The position numbers and the translations under genes are program-made. From RBC101 sp052387735 (GTDB taxonomy: Bacteria; Gemmatimonadota; Gemmatimonadetes; Gemmatimonadales; Gemmatimonadaceae), in assembly GCA_052387735.1 (NCBI GenBank), contig JBQTIW010000220.1:1-23850 (forward strand): 23,850 nt of DNA, in the 5' to 3' direction. How positions within the stretch are numbered: the stretch's first letter is position 1; the number at the start of each line of letters is the position of its first letter. The notes beneath the pieces are model-generated. The model had not been told where the DNA came from, did not search any database, and saw only the letters and a program-made list of their open reading frames with translations. Shown here one piece after another: positions 1 through 8,382 of the stretch.

Positions 1-38
1 GGGCGCACGGGCGCACGGGCGCACGGACGCACGGGCGG
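1..38. repeat. Octanucleotide tandem array, cut by left edge
   Basis: Four full 8-base units can be read: ACGGGCGC at 7-14 and 15-22, ACGGACGC at 23-30 and ACGGGCGG at 31-38. A partial unit (GGGCGC) at 1-6 continues off the left edge, so the true length is unknown. The unit resembles those of the array at 9207-9349. It lies about 80 bases upstream of the HMA-like gene. I see nothing else recognisable between 39 and 115. Confidence 0.85.
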
Positions 39-115
39 AACGATAGTAGCTTCTCAACGCGATTGTAGTTGCTGTGTGCGCTTGTGCGCCTGCTTGTCAC
101 CCCTGCCGTTGCGCC

Positions 116-367
116 ATGAGATCGATCCTCATAATTGACGGGATGCGAACCGTACACTGCGTTCGAGCGGTGTTTCAGGCACTCGGGGGTGTGCCTGGAG
201 TACAGCGTGCGGATGTCACGATGGGGCGGGCCGAGGTCGACCATGCAGTGCTGGTGACCGATGACGTTTTGGAGCAAGCACTGGAGGTCGTTGGATACAG
301 GCTGCGCGATCGCATCGACGATCCGAAACGCCTAACGGTGATTCCGCTGGATCCGCTGGACGTCTGA
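116..367 (+). CDS. Small HMA (heavy-metal-associated) fold protein, degenerate metal motif
   Basis: This 83-residue protein looks like a single HMA domain of the copper-chaperone/P-type-ATPase type. An N-terminal strand (SILIIDGM) is followed by the metal-loop region GMRTVHCVRAV, then the VPGV turn and an AEVDH strand. The family motif is GMxCxxC. Here only the second Cys (in VHC) remains, and Thr stands where the first is expected, so ordinary two-cysteine Cu(I) or Zn binding is doubtful. The ATG at 116 was chosen because it starts directly before the first beta strand. An in-frame GTG at 74 would add a strange Cys-rich leader (MCACAPACHPCRCA). No clear Shine-Dalgarno precedes either start. 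The gene is followed at once by a strong hairpin. Fold assignment is fairly secure; metal specificity is unknown. Confidence 0.6.
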   Translation: MRSILIIDGMRTVHCVRAVFQALGGVPGVQRADVTMGRAEVDHAVLVTDDVLEQALEVVGYRLRDRIDDPKRLTVIPLDPLDV

Positions 368-375
368 AAGGCAAC

Positions 376-399
376 GCGCCCACGAGACCTCGTGGGCGC
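376..399. terminator. Perfect 11-bp hairpin between convergent genes
   Basis: The arm GCGCCCACGAG (376-386) is exactly complementary to CTCGTGGGCGC (389-399), with only AC between, so the terminal pairs must open to form a loop. It is followed by a short T-rich stretch (ATTGTTTG), not a true U-run. It lies 8 bases after the HMA-like gene stop and 62 bases beyond the stop of the convergent DUF5916 gene, so it could serve both strands. Confidence 0.65.
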
Positions 400-461
400 C
401 ATTGTTTGCCGTCTGCCGTCTGCGGACCGTGACCAGCTCCGTGGGGAACCGGTCTCCCGTC

Positions 462-3023
462 TCAGAGGCTGAACCAGTAACTCGCCTTTACCAGAAACGT
501 GTTCTCCGGATGCGCCGTGAACAGGTTGCGATAGTCGCGCCGGAAGTCGAACGAGCCGGCGTCCAGACCAGCCTGCGTGCGTCCCTGCTGCCAGACGAAG
601 AAGAGCGTCGATCCCGGGCGATACTCCCAGCGCAGTACCGTGTTGGACCGGAACTGCTTGAAGTTGAAGCCACCCGGATCACCCTGTTGCGTGAACGGCT
701 CGTACTGCGATTCGTAGGTCCGTGAGCGCGGATCGACCGTGCGGCGCCAGTCGGAGTAGTCGCCGCCCGTAGCGAACGGCTGCGCATACACCTGCAGTGA
801 CAACGTCGGTGACGCCGTCCAGTTGACTCGTGTGGTCAACGACACAGTCTTCTGATCGAGCCGCGCGATGGTATAGTGTGTGGTGTCACTCCCGACCGCC
901 CCGAAGTTGCCTAACCATTGGCGGTCCTGCACATTGCGCGAGTAGTTCAGCCCGATCGACGAGTTGAAGCGCGACGCCAGGCGCATCTGGACTCTCGGCC
1001 CGACGTTGTAGCGGTGCGAGCGGCCGTTGTCGCCCCTCCCCCAGTCGAACCCGAAGCCCGGCACGATCGGCTTGCGCTGGTCGGCGCTGAAGCCCATCCA
1101 ACCGAACGCTGCCGGTTGCTCCCACAGCATTGGGCCACCCCGGAGACAGGCGCCGCAGTGCGCACCGGTCTCCGCTCCGATCCCGGCGTACACGAACCAC
1201 ATGTTCTTGAGTTGCGAGTTCAGGTTGATGTTCCCCCCGTTCCCGCTCCGGGTCCCATTGGTGAAGAATGAGTTGAACTGATTGAAGTTGATCTGCAGAC
1301 GACGATAGAACGATTTCGGCTCCTGAAACGTCAACGCGAACCAGTTGGACTGGCCCATGTTGTCGACGCTTTGCATATAGCCGACATCGTTGATCTCGAG
1401 ACCCGGCGATTTGTACCAGACCCCGGTAAAGAACCGCGTGATGCCGCCGCCGTTCTTGCTCAGACCGAGTCCCCCGCTCACGCCGCTCAGGCTGGTGCGC
1501 GTCGGATCGTACTCCAGGTCATCGTCGGGCCGCTGATACAGGTGCACGCCCGACACCTGGGTGCGGGCGATCGCCTCTTCCGAGCCCCGCACGAGGCTTC
1601 CGAGGAGGTGACCGCTCAACCCGTAGTTGTCGCCCGTACCGAAGCGATGACGGAAGTCCAGGCCGGTCGCGTAGGCCTCGCGACGGAGGAACGCGTTGGT
1701 CTGGTCGTCGAGGTCGCGGTTGACCGCGCTGAAGACCACGCCGAAGCCGCTGCGTCCGCGGCGGAGGTCTTGCTGCATGCGCGCCACGAAGTAGTTCGAA
1801 CGCGGCTCCACCGTGAGCGTGTCCCCCACGGCTTCACGCGCAGTGACCGCATTCATGATGCCTATCGAGGTCCCACTCGATAGCCGACCGGTCAATTTGG
1901 CGGCGCCGAGGATCGTCGAGGCGGTCGGCACGGCTCGATAGTCCCGACTGAGGAAGCCGGTCTGCGGCGGACGGCCGATGCGGCGGGAATAGAACGGTCC
2001 GGTGCACTGCCCGTCGTTGCAGTCGATGGCAAACGAGAAGATGCCGCTGCCTTCGAGGAAGAAGGGACGCCGCTCCTCGAAGAATTGCTCGAAGGCCCCG
2101 AGGTTCAGCACCGCCGGATCAGCCTCGACCTGCCCGAAGTCCGGATTGATGGTGGCGTCGAGCGTGAGGTTGGAGGTTATTCCGAGCTTGATGTCAGCGC
2201 CTAACGTCGACCGCTGGGTCCGCCCGTACGTCGCGCCGCGCTGTCGGGTTTCGTTCGACTGCACCGAGTAGGGCATCACCTCGAGCCGGCGGTTGGCGCC
2301 GATATCGCGGATGCCGTGAATCTCTCCCAGCTGCGACGCGATCCCGAACTGCGTGCGCCGCCACAGCGGCCAGCTCGTCCGTTCGTTGAGCCGTGCGACT
2401 TCGCGGTGAATGCCCACGCCGAACGTGTGCTCCGGCTTGGCTCCAAAGCGGAGTTGACTGAGCGGGATTCTGAACTCGGCAGTCCATCCGAGCGAATCGA
2501 TGCTCGTCTTCGCATCCCACACCGCGTTCCACGTCACGTCCTCTTCCGAGTCGTTGAAGAGGTAGATGTCGCGCTGTACACCCGCCGGATTCACCATGAA
2601 CTGATATCCGGTCCGCTTGTCGTGATACGAATCGATGATCACCCGGATGTAGTCGGACTGGGTCCGTTCATCACGCCGGCTGAGCAGCGCCATGATCGAA
2701 TCCGGGTGCGGATCGAACGCGCGCACGAGGACGTACAGATTGCGATCATCGTACGCGAAACGCGCTTCGGTATTGAACGTCGGATCGCCGTTCTCGAGCG
2801 GGTCGAATTGACGGAATCCCTGAATCACCTGGGCCGCGGACCACACGGGATCTGCATCCCGGCCATCGATCGTCGGAGCGGGCTCGGCCCGGATGGCGTT
2901 CGTGACAAACGCCGCGGAGGTGCGAATCGGATCTCGACCCTTGGGAGCCAGCTGCTGTGCAACGAGCGGTGCGGACCACCCGAGCACGAGAAGGCCTGCC
3001 AGATTGCGAATGGAGGACATCAT
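462..3023 (-). CDS. DUF5916 outer-membrane protein with CBM9-like N-terminal domain
   Basis: This 853-residue protein begins with a signal peptide (hydrophobic core LAGLLVLGW, cleavage near AQQ, about residue 24). Residues 48-230 resemble the carbohydrate-binding family 9-like domain, with the opening TIDGRDADPVW, an LYVLVRAFDP strand and a DIYLFNDSEED stretch. The rest is rich in alternating polar/aromatic strands and carries the DUF5916 signature near 291-325 (TINPDFGQVEAD, then FEQFFEERRPFFLEG). The C-terminus ends in an aromatic strand (YWFSL), as in outer-membrane barrels. The family is common in Bacteroidota and Gemmatimonadota; its molecular function is not settled, but surface binding or uptake of a polymer is a reasonable inference. 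The ATG at 3023 was chosen because it starts the signal peptide; a second ATG follows at 3020. No strong Shine-Dalgarno is visible. It is transcribed divergently from mgtE. Confidence 0.88.
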   Translation of the reverse strand: MMSSIRNLAGLLVLGWSAPLVAQQLAPKGRDPIRTSAAFVTNAIRAEPAPTIDGRDADPVWSAAQVIQGFRQFDPLENGDPTFNTEARFAYDDRNLYVLVRAFDPHPDSIMALLSRRDERTQSDYIRVIIDSYHDKRTGYQFMVNPAGVQRDIYLFNDSEEDVTWNAVWDAKTSIDSLGWTAEFRIPLSQLRFGAKPEHTFGVGIHREVARLNERTSWPLWRRTQFGIASQLGEIHGIRDIGANRRLEVMPYSVQSNETRQRGATYGRTQRSTLGADIKLGITSNLTLDATINPDFGQVEADPAVLNLGAFEQFFEERRPFFLEGSGIFSFAIDCNDGQCTGPFYSRRIGRPPQTGFLSRDYRAVPTASTILGAAKLTGRLSSGTSIGIMNAVTAREAVGDTLTVEPRSNYFVARMQQDLRRGRSGFGVVFSAVNRDLDDQTNAFLRREAYATGLDFRHRFGTGDNYGLSGHLLGSLVRGSEEAIARTQVSGVHLYQRPDDDLEYDPTRTSLSGVSGGLGLSKNGGGITRFFTGVWYKSPGLEINDVGYMQSVDNMGQSNWFALTFQEPKSFYRRLQINFNQFNSFFTNGTRSGNGGNINLNSQLKNMWFVYAGIGAETGAHCGACLRGGPMLWEQPAAFGWMGFSADQRKPIVPGFGFDWGRGDNGRSHRYNVGPRVQMRLASRFNSSIGLNYSRNVQDRQWLGNFGAVGSDTTHYTIARLDQKTVSLTTRVNWTASPTLSLQVYAQPFATGGDYSDWRRTVDPRSRTYESQYEPFTQQGDPGGFNFKQFRSNTVLRWEYRPGSTLFFVWQQGRTQAGLDAGSFDFRRDYRNLFTAHPENTFLVKASYWFSL

Positions 3024-3164
3024 GAGGTTTGAACGTTCAGGCAGATTGCGCCCGCCCCGTGGCGGTAACGTGAGGTGGTGCGCGCGCGGGGAGACCCGTC
3101 GGGCGATCGACGCAATCTCTGACAGTGCCAGTGGCCGAAAGGTTGGGTCAGAAAAGCAAAGTTC

Positions 3165-3193
3165 TTGTTCGCGCGGAACGACACTCGTAAGTT
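3165..3193 (+). promoter_or_regulatory. Possible sigma70-type promoter for mgtE
   Basis: TTGTTC (3165-3170) and TAAGTT (3188-3193) are separated by 17 bases in the divergent region between the DUF5916 gene and mgtE. Both hexamers match consensus only partly. I see no Mg-sensing M-box structure in the roughly 55-base leader that follows. Confidence 0.25.
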
Positions 3194-3253
3194 GCGGCGC
3201 CCCCTGGGTTATCGTTCGATAGACCTTCCTCGATCGCTGCAGATTCGCGGCAC

Positions 3254-4636
3254 ATGAGTCCAGCTCAACATCATCACGACCGTGAGTTGGCGGCGCTTCT
3301 TGCCCCGGACATTCTGGCATTGCTGGACGAATCTCCGGCCGACATCGCTGCCGAAACGGAGGAGCTGCACCCGAAGGACCTCGCCGATGTAGCCGAGTTG
3401 TTGCCGCGCACGCGCCTCGTCGAGTTCCTGCGAGTACTGGGTCCGTCACGCGCCGCCGACGTGCTCGAGTATCTCCACGAGGAGCTCCGGGTCGAGCTGC
3501 TCGAAGCGATGAGCACCGAGCAAGCCGCGGAGCTCGTCAGCGAGATGACGCCGGACGATCGCGCGGACGTGCTCGAGGAGCTCGAAGAAAAGACTGCCGA
3601 CGACATCCTCCAGGACCTTCCGACCGAGGCGCGACAGGAGACCGAACGACTTCTCCAGTACGATCCCGATTCCGCCGGCGGCCTTATGACGACCGAGTTC
3701 GTCTCGGTGTCACGGGACCTAACGATTGAAGAGGCGCTGGCTCAGGTGCGACAGGCCGCGCGCAGTGGTCGCAAGGAAGCGATGCACGCCGTCTATGTCG
3801 TGGATGAGCGCGCCGCGCTGGTTGGTGTCCTCTCATTGCGCGAGCTGCTGGCCGCCCCGGAGGGTGGAAAGGTAGCCGACGTTGCCTGGACCGAGGTCGT
3901 CAACGTGCCTGCCACCGCGGATCGAGCCGAAGTCGCACGGATCACCTCCGAGTACGACCTCGTCGCGGTGCCAGTGGTCGATGCGTTCGATCGTTTGATC
4001 GGCGTCATCACGGTGGACGATGTCATCGACGCGATGGTCGAGGAACAGACGGAAGACGTGCAGCGCCTGGGCGCGGTGCAACCGCTCGACGAACCCTATT
4101 TTCAGGCCGGATTCTGGAACGTGGCGCGCAAGCGCGTCGGGTGGCTTGTCTTCTTGTTTGTCGGCGAGATGTTCACTGGCACCGTGATGCGTCAGTATGA
4201 AGAAACGCTGGCTGCCACGCTCTCGCTCACGCTGTTCATTCCGCTCATCATTTCCTCAGGAGGGAACACCGGTTCGCAATCCGCAAGCCTCATCACGCGC
4301 GCGCTGGCCGTGGGTGACGTGGAGCTGCGCGACGTGTGGCGGGTGTTGATGCGCGAGCTGGGGCAGGGCGTGGCGCTCGGCGCCTGCCTTGGGGTCATCG
4401 GGTTCGGGCGCGCGCTCCTGTGGGGCACGCCGACAGGCGTCGCACTTGTTGTCTCGCTGACGCTCGTGCTGGTCGTGATCGCGGGCTCCGTGGCGGGGGC
4501 CATGTTGCCGCTGCTCTTCAAGCGACTCAACATCGACCCGGCCGTCGCCTCGGCTCCCTTTGTGGCGTCGCTGGTCGACGTGACGGGGATTCTCGTGTAC
4601 TTCAGTCTTGCTCGGTCCCTGCTGCAGACGGGATGA
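3254..4636 (+). CDS. mgtE: Magnesium transporter MgtE
   Basis: This 460-residue protein has the full MgtE layout. An acidic helical N domain covers about residues 15-135. A pair of CBS domains covers about 140-262, opened by DPDSAGGLMT. About five transmembrane helices occupy 285-455. The pore motif with PLIISSGGNTGSQ lies at 330-342, and the last helix carries DPAVASAPF and LVDVTG. Asp442 in LVDVTG is 18 residues from the end, matching the position of the ion-coordinating Asp432 of Thermus MgtE. Members are homodimeric Mg2+ channels in the inner membrane; the cytoplasmic N and CBS domains close the pore when Mg2+ is high. Length is normal and no key region is missing. The stop overlaps the start of the next gene (ATGA at 4633-4636), so the two are probably translated together. 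No obvious Shine-Dalgarno precedes the ATG. Confidence 0.95.
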   Translation: MSPAQHHHDRELAALLAPDILALLDESPADIAAETEELHPKDLADVAELLPRTRLVEFLRVLGPSRAADVLEYLHEELRVELLEAMSTEQAAELVSEMTPDDRADVLEELEEKTADDILQDLPTEARQETERLLQYDPDSAGGLMTTEFVSVSRDLTIEEALAQVRQAARSGRKEAMHAVYVVDERAALVGVLSLRELLAAPEGGKVADVAWTEVVNVPATADRAEVARITSEYDLVAVPVVDAFDRLIGVITVDDVIDAMVEEQTEDVQRLGAVQPLDEPYFQAGFWNVARKRVGWLVFLFVGEMFTGTVMRQYEETLAATLSLTLFIPLIISSGGNTGSQSASLITRALAVGDVELRDVWRVLMRELGQGVALGACLGVIGFGRALLWGTPTGVALVVSLTLVLVVIAGSVAGAMLPLLFKRLNIDPAVASAPFVASLVDVTGILVYFSLARSLLQTG

Positions 4637-5544
4637 CGGAGGGTACCCAGGGGCCGTCGATCGCAAGCGCGCACGCCGAGTCCCGCGCCGTAGGTCAGGT
4701 GATCGCCGCAACGCTGGGGTTCGCGGCGATCGCGATCTTTGCGGTGCTCGCGACCCGAGAGGGCACGCCGCTCTCGATGGTGCTGCTGGGGCGATACGCC
4801 GTCGCGACCGTCGCCCTCCTGCCGGCGTTGCGGTGGGTCCGCGCCAACCCTCTTGATGGTTGGCGCATCAGCCGACTCCTGATCGTGGGCGGGATCGGCC
4901 AGGCGATCGTCGCCACGTTGTCGCTCGCCGCGCTCGCGTACATCCCGGTCTCCACGCTCGTGTTTCTGTTCTACACCTATCCGGTGTGGGTGACGATCCT
5001 CGCCGGCGTGCGCGGTCTCGAATCGCTCGATGCCCGCAAGCTCTCCGCGTTAGGCCTGTCGCTCCTCGGGCTCGGGCTGCTGGTGGGACTCCCGGGCGCC
5101 GCGGCACTGGAGCCGCGGGGGGTCGCCCTCGCGCTCAGCGCGGCGCTCGCCTATGCGATCTACGTCCCGCTGATGGGCCACCTGCAGCGCGGCGTGGATG
5201 CGGCGTTCACCAGCCTGCTGATTTCGATCGGGGTCGCGGTGATCTTCGCCGTCGCGACCATCGTGCGCGGCGAGCTCAGAATCGACCTTACCCTCACCTC
5301 GTGGGCCGCCATCCTCGCCCTTGGCGTCCTCTGCACCGCCACTGCGTTCCGACTATTTCTGGCCGGCCTGGCGACGCTCGGGTCCGTGAAGACTTCGATC
5401 ATCTGCACCGTGGAACCATTGTTCGCCACGGCGATGGCGGTCCTGGTGCTCGATCAACCGATCACACGCCCAATCGTTGCTGGCGGGGCGCTGATACTGG
5501 GGGCAGTGGTGATACTGCAAACGGGTAAACGCGAAAACGCGTGA
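4633..5544 (+). CDS. EamA/DMT-family permease
   Basis: This 303-residue protein is almost entirely hydrophobic, with about ten transmembrane helices in two similar halves. That is the drug/metabolite transporter arrangement of two EamA repeats. Supporting stretches include the second-half ending VEPLFATAMAVLVLDQPI, typical of EamA repeat ends, and a matching region FLFYTYPVWVTILAG in the first half. Family members export amino acids, nucleobases and other metabolites; the substrate cannot be told from sequence. The ATG at 4633 shares four bases with the mgtE stop, which decides this start over the longer open frame upstream, because that frame lies inside mgtE. A role linked to magnesium is suggested only by the operon and is weak. 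Confidence 0.85.
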   Translation: MTEGTQGPSIASAHAESRAVGQVIAATLGFAAIAIFAVLATREGTPLSMVLLGRYAVATVALLPALRWVRANPLDGWRISRLLIVGGIGQAIVATLSLAALAYIPVSTLVFLFYTYPVWVTILAGVRGLESLDARKLSALGLSLLGLGLLVGLPGAAALEPRGVALALSAALAYAIYVPLMGHLQRGVDAAFTSLLISIGVAVIFAVATIVRGELRIDLTLTSWAAILALGVLCTATAFRLFLAGLATLGSVKTSIICTVEPLFATAMAVLVLDQPITRPIVAGGALILGAVVILQTGKRENA

Positions 5545-5560
5545 ACCCGCTCACCCGTTT
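5519..5560. terminator. Possible hairpin between convergent genes
   Basis: AAACGGGT (5519-5526) can pair with ACCCGTTT (5553-5560) around a 26-base loop. The loop contains its own small hairpin, ACGCG-AAAA-CGCGT (5529-5542). It overlaps the EamA stop and ends 9 bases before the end of the convergent acyl-CoA dehydrogenase. The long loop makes it weaker than the 376-399 hairpin. Confidence 0.35.
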
Positions 5561-5569
5561 TCCCGCTCG

Positions 5570-7510
5570 TTACCCGACCATCTCTCCGCTCCCCACCACA
5601 ACCTGCGCCGCGGTGGGACGCGACTCCTCGAGGGGCGGTTCTGCCGCGCCGACTCCTTCCAGACCGATGATCCCTGCCTCCAGCCAGGCGTGCTCGCCGC
5701 GGAGCACCTCCTGCGCCACCCGATACATCGTGGTGTCGGCGGATCCGAACAACTCGGTGAACAGCCTCGTGATACGCTGACGGGCGAGCCGGCAGAAGCC
5801 ATCGGCCAGGACGAGCGCTTCCTGCTGTCCCCGTTTTGCCAGCATCTGCGCACGGGTGCACGCAGCCGCCATCGCGAACAGTTCCGCCCCGATGTCCACT
5901 GCCCGGAAGAGAACCATCTGGCGGCGCTCCAATTTCGGCCCGAAGCGCACCATCGCGTGGAAGAGTGACCGCCCGAGCCGGTTGGCGGCACGATCGGCAA
6001 ACGACAGGTGGGGAGCGAGGCGTCCGAATTCGCCGTAGGACCGCGGCTTGAGGGCCGACAGCCAGCGTGACGGGTACCACGCGGCATAGAACGGCGCCGA
6101 CTTGCCTAACGCATTGAGGCGCTGCGACGTGGTGGATTCGGGGTTGACGATCGGAAACGCCAGCTTGAAGTGCGTGTCCACGGCCTCGCGCGCGATGAAC
6201 AGTCGCATGATCTCCGAGCTCCCCTCGAAGATCAGGTTGATCCGGAAATCCCGCATCGCGCGTTCGACCGGGATCGGCCGCTCCCCGCGGCGCCCGAGCG
6301 ATTCGGCCGTCTCGTAGCCACGGCCGCCGCGGATCTGCATCGTGTCGTCGACGATGCGCCATCCACGCTCGGTGTTCCAGAGCTTGGCGATCGCGGCCTC
6401 GAGCCGGATGTCGTAGCCGCCCCGCTCATACAGCGCCGTGGAGAGCTCGGCGACCGACTCCATCGCGAACGCGTCGCACGCCATTTGCCCGATCTTGTTG
6501 GCGATGGCGTCATGCTTGCCGATCGGCTGTCCCCACTGGACCCGCTCGCTGGCCCACGTGCGGCATACCTGTAACATGGCTTTGGCGCCACCGGCGGCGC
6601 CCGCGGGAATCGTCAGCCGTCCGGTGTTGAGGGTGACCAGCGCCAACTTGAGGCCCTTCCCCTCCCCCCACAGGATGTTCCGCCGTGGCACCTTGACGTT
6701 GGTGAAGCGCACCACGCCGTTCTCGATCGCCTTGAGACCCATGAAGCGCAGCCGGTGCCTGATCTCCACGCCCGGCATCGCGGCGTCGACGATGAATGCC
6801 GTGATCTGCTTGCGCGTCTTGCCGTTGGGCATCACCAGGTCGGGCGTGCGCGCCATCACCACGTAGAGCTCCGCGCGCGTGCCGTTGGTGCACCACAGCT
6901 TCTCGCCGTTGAGGAGGAAATGCTCGCCATCATCGGCGGGCGTCGCACTCGTGGTCATGTTCGCCGGATCCGAACCAGCGTCGACTTCGGTGAGCGCAAA
7001 TGCGCTGATGGCGCCGCGCGCCAGCCGCGGGAAGAACTCCCGCTTCTGCGCCTCGGTGCCGAACAGCTTGAGCGGTTGCGGGACGCCGATCGACTGCGAG
7101 GCGGAGAGCAGGGCGGTAAGACTGCCGTCCTTCGCCGTCACCATCCCCATCGCCCGAATGTACGACATCTGGGAGAGCCCCAATCCACCGTACTCACGCG
7201 GAATCTTGATCCCGAAGGCACCGATGTCGCGCAACTCCTGAACGACGGACTCCGGAATCTCACCCGTGCGGTCGATTTCGTCCGAATCCACGCGGAGCAG
7301 GAGGTCGCGCAACTTCGTCATGAACGTGGCCGCTCTCGCCGCTTCGTCCGGGTCGCTCTTCTCCGGATGAGGATGGATCAGGTCGAGGCGGAAGCGACCC
7401 AAGAAGAGCTCCTGCACAAACGAAGGATGCTCCCACTCAGCCTCGCGCGCGGCCTCGGCGACGTCGCGGGCCTCCTTCTCGGAGGCCAGCGCAGGCGAGG
7501 AATTCGTCAT
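5570..7510 (-). CDS. Acyl-CoA dehydrogenase, long (VLCAD/ACAD9-like) form
   Basis: This 646-residue flavoenzyme would oxidise an acyl-CoA to the trans-2-enoyl-CoA and pass electrons to ETF. The N-terminal helical domain spans about residues 60-165. The FAD/substrate beta domain carries FALTEVDAGSDPA (171-183) and WCTNGT (206-211). The C-terminal helical domain has RGGRGY (394-399) and IFEGSSEIMR (427-436), whose Glu429 is in the position of the catalytic base of MCAD-type enzymes. An extra C-terminal helical region of some 200 residues makes it longer than the usual 380-400 residue enzymes and like the membrane-associated very-long-chain group. Chain-length preference is inferred only from that. 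The ATG at 7510 was chosen; an alternative in-frame start 48 bases upstream is possible. No ETF, thiolase or hydratase gene lies nearby. Confidence 0.92.
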   Translation of the reverse strand: MTNSSPALASEKEARDVAEAAREAEWEHPSFVQELFLGRFRLDLIHPHPEKSDPDEAARAATFMTKLRDLLLRVDSDEIDRTGEIPESVVQELRDIGAFGIKIPREYGGLGLSQMSYIRAMGMVTAKDGSLTALLSASQSIGVPQPLKLFGTEAQKREFFPRLARGAISAFALTEVDAGSDPANMTTSATPADDGEHFLLNGEKLWCTNGTRAELYVVMARTPDLVMPNGKTRKQITAFIVDAAMPGVEIRHRLRFMGLKAIENGVVRFTNVKVPRRNILWGEGKGLKLALVTLNTGRLTIPAGAAGGAKAMLQVCRTWASERVQWGQPIGKHDAIANKIGQMACDAFAMESVAELSTALYERGGYDIRLEAAIAKLWNTERGWRIVDDTMQIRGGRGYETAESLGRRGERPIPVERAMRDFRINLIFEGSSEIMRLFIAREAVDTHFKLAFPIVNPESTTSQRLNALGKSAPFYAAWYPSRWLSALKPRSYGEFGRLAPHLSFADRAANRLGRSLFHAMVRFGPKLERRQMVLFRAVDIGAELFAMAAACTRAQMLAKRGQQEALVLADGFCRLARQRITRLFTELFGSADTTMYRVAQEVLRGEHAWLEAGIIGLEGVGAAEPPLEESRPTAAQVVVGSGEMVG

Positions 7511-7637
7511 GGTGTACTCGCTGACAGAGTGCGATTCGATGGGTCGCAAGCGCCCCACCCCTCATGATCGGTATCCCGCTGCTGCGGCGCAACACATGGG
7601 CGATCGGCGACAACCGGCGCCCGGGGCACCGCAGTAT

Positions 7638-8351
7638 TCAGGACGACGACCCGAGCTCTCGTCGCAGTACTACACCGGCACCGACGAGCGTGATCGCGGC
7701 GAAGGCAAACCACTGCAGCGCATACGAACGGTGCGACCCCTCATCGAGCCGGGGAGCAGGCACGCGGTGCGGGTGCACGATGGTGGCTCCCACGTTGCGG
7801 GTGAGCTGCTGCACCACGAGAACGGGGGCCAGGGGATACGGGACTCGTGCGGCGATCGAATCCCACTCCAGTCGCCGGACCCCACGCTTCACCGACGTCA
7901 CGAATGCTGGACCGGGCCCCGAGGTGAAGGACTCGACGAACCCTTCGACGACACCGCCGCTGTCCTCCCGCCACGTGTTGCCGTCGATGGTCATGCCGTC
8001 GGCGGCGTACACCCAGCCGCGGTTGACGAGAATCGCCGCACGTCCATTCGGTAGCCGCAGCGGCGTCACGAGGTTGGCGCCAGGGGCGCCGAGCCTGGTG
8101 CGCGCGGTGAGCACGAATTCGTGGTCGTAGTCGTAGATGCCGCTGATGCGCACGCGCCGGTATCGCGCATTGGCGGTGTCCGCCAGCAACGCCTCGAGCG
8201 ACGTCGCCGGCCGCTCGAGGCGTCCGGACACCGCGGCGTTGGCGGCGCGTCGATCGTCGAGGCGCTGCAGCTGCCAGAACCCGAGCCGCACGAAGCCGAA
8301 CGCCGCCGCGAGTGCAAGCACGAGAAACGCGATGGCGCGACGGGAGAGCAT
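7638..8351 (-). CDS. SURF1-family cytochrome oxidase assembly protein
   Basis: This 237-residue protein has the SURF1 pattern. A first transmembrane helix at about residues 5-21 is followed directly by the family motif LGFWQLQRL. A periplasmic domain contains ILVNRGWV, and a second transmembrane helix near the end is preceded by SYALQWFAFA. SURF1 (Shy1 in yeast) helps insert heme a into subunit I of aa3-type cytochrome oxidase at the inner membrane. The ATG at 8351 places the first helix right at the N-terminus; a TTG at 8375 would add eight residues. It follows the DUF72 gene by 31 bases, so the two are probably cotranscribed. No cox gene is in this window, which is unusual because SURF1 genes often sit beside them. 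Confidence 0.9.
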   Translation of the reverse strand: MLSRRAIAFLVLALAAAFGFVRLGFWQLQRLDDRRAANAAVSGRLERPATSLEALLADTANARYRRVRISGIYDYDHEFVLTARTRLGAPGANLVTPLRLPNGRAAILVNRGWVYAADGMTIDGNTWREDSGGVVEGFVESFTSGPGPAFVTSVKRGVRRLEWDSIAARVPYPLAPVLVVQQLTRNVGATIVHPHRVPAPRLDEGSHRSYALQWFAFAAITLVGAGVVLRRELGSSS

Positions 8352-8382
8352 GACGGAAGCAACGGGGAGCCGCAAAGATAGC

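Noticed and set aside
2316..3032. 238-codon open frame on the plus strand
   Set aside because: It is antisense to the DUF5916 gene, with Arg/His/Glu-rich shadow composition and no recognisable domain.
3194..3253. M-box magnesium riboswitch before mgtE
   Set aside because: The leader is too short for the structure and I see no matching stems.
3024..3449. Upstream extension of the DUF5916 reading frame
   Set aside because: A clear signal peptide starts at 3023. The extension overlaps the mgtE start region and has no domain character.
4336..4632. Longer EamA protein starting inside mgtE
   Set aside because: The added 99 residues are Arg/Gly-rich and lie within mgtE. The ATG at 4633 gives a normal 303-residue permease and an ATGA overlap.
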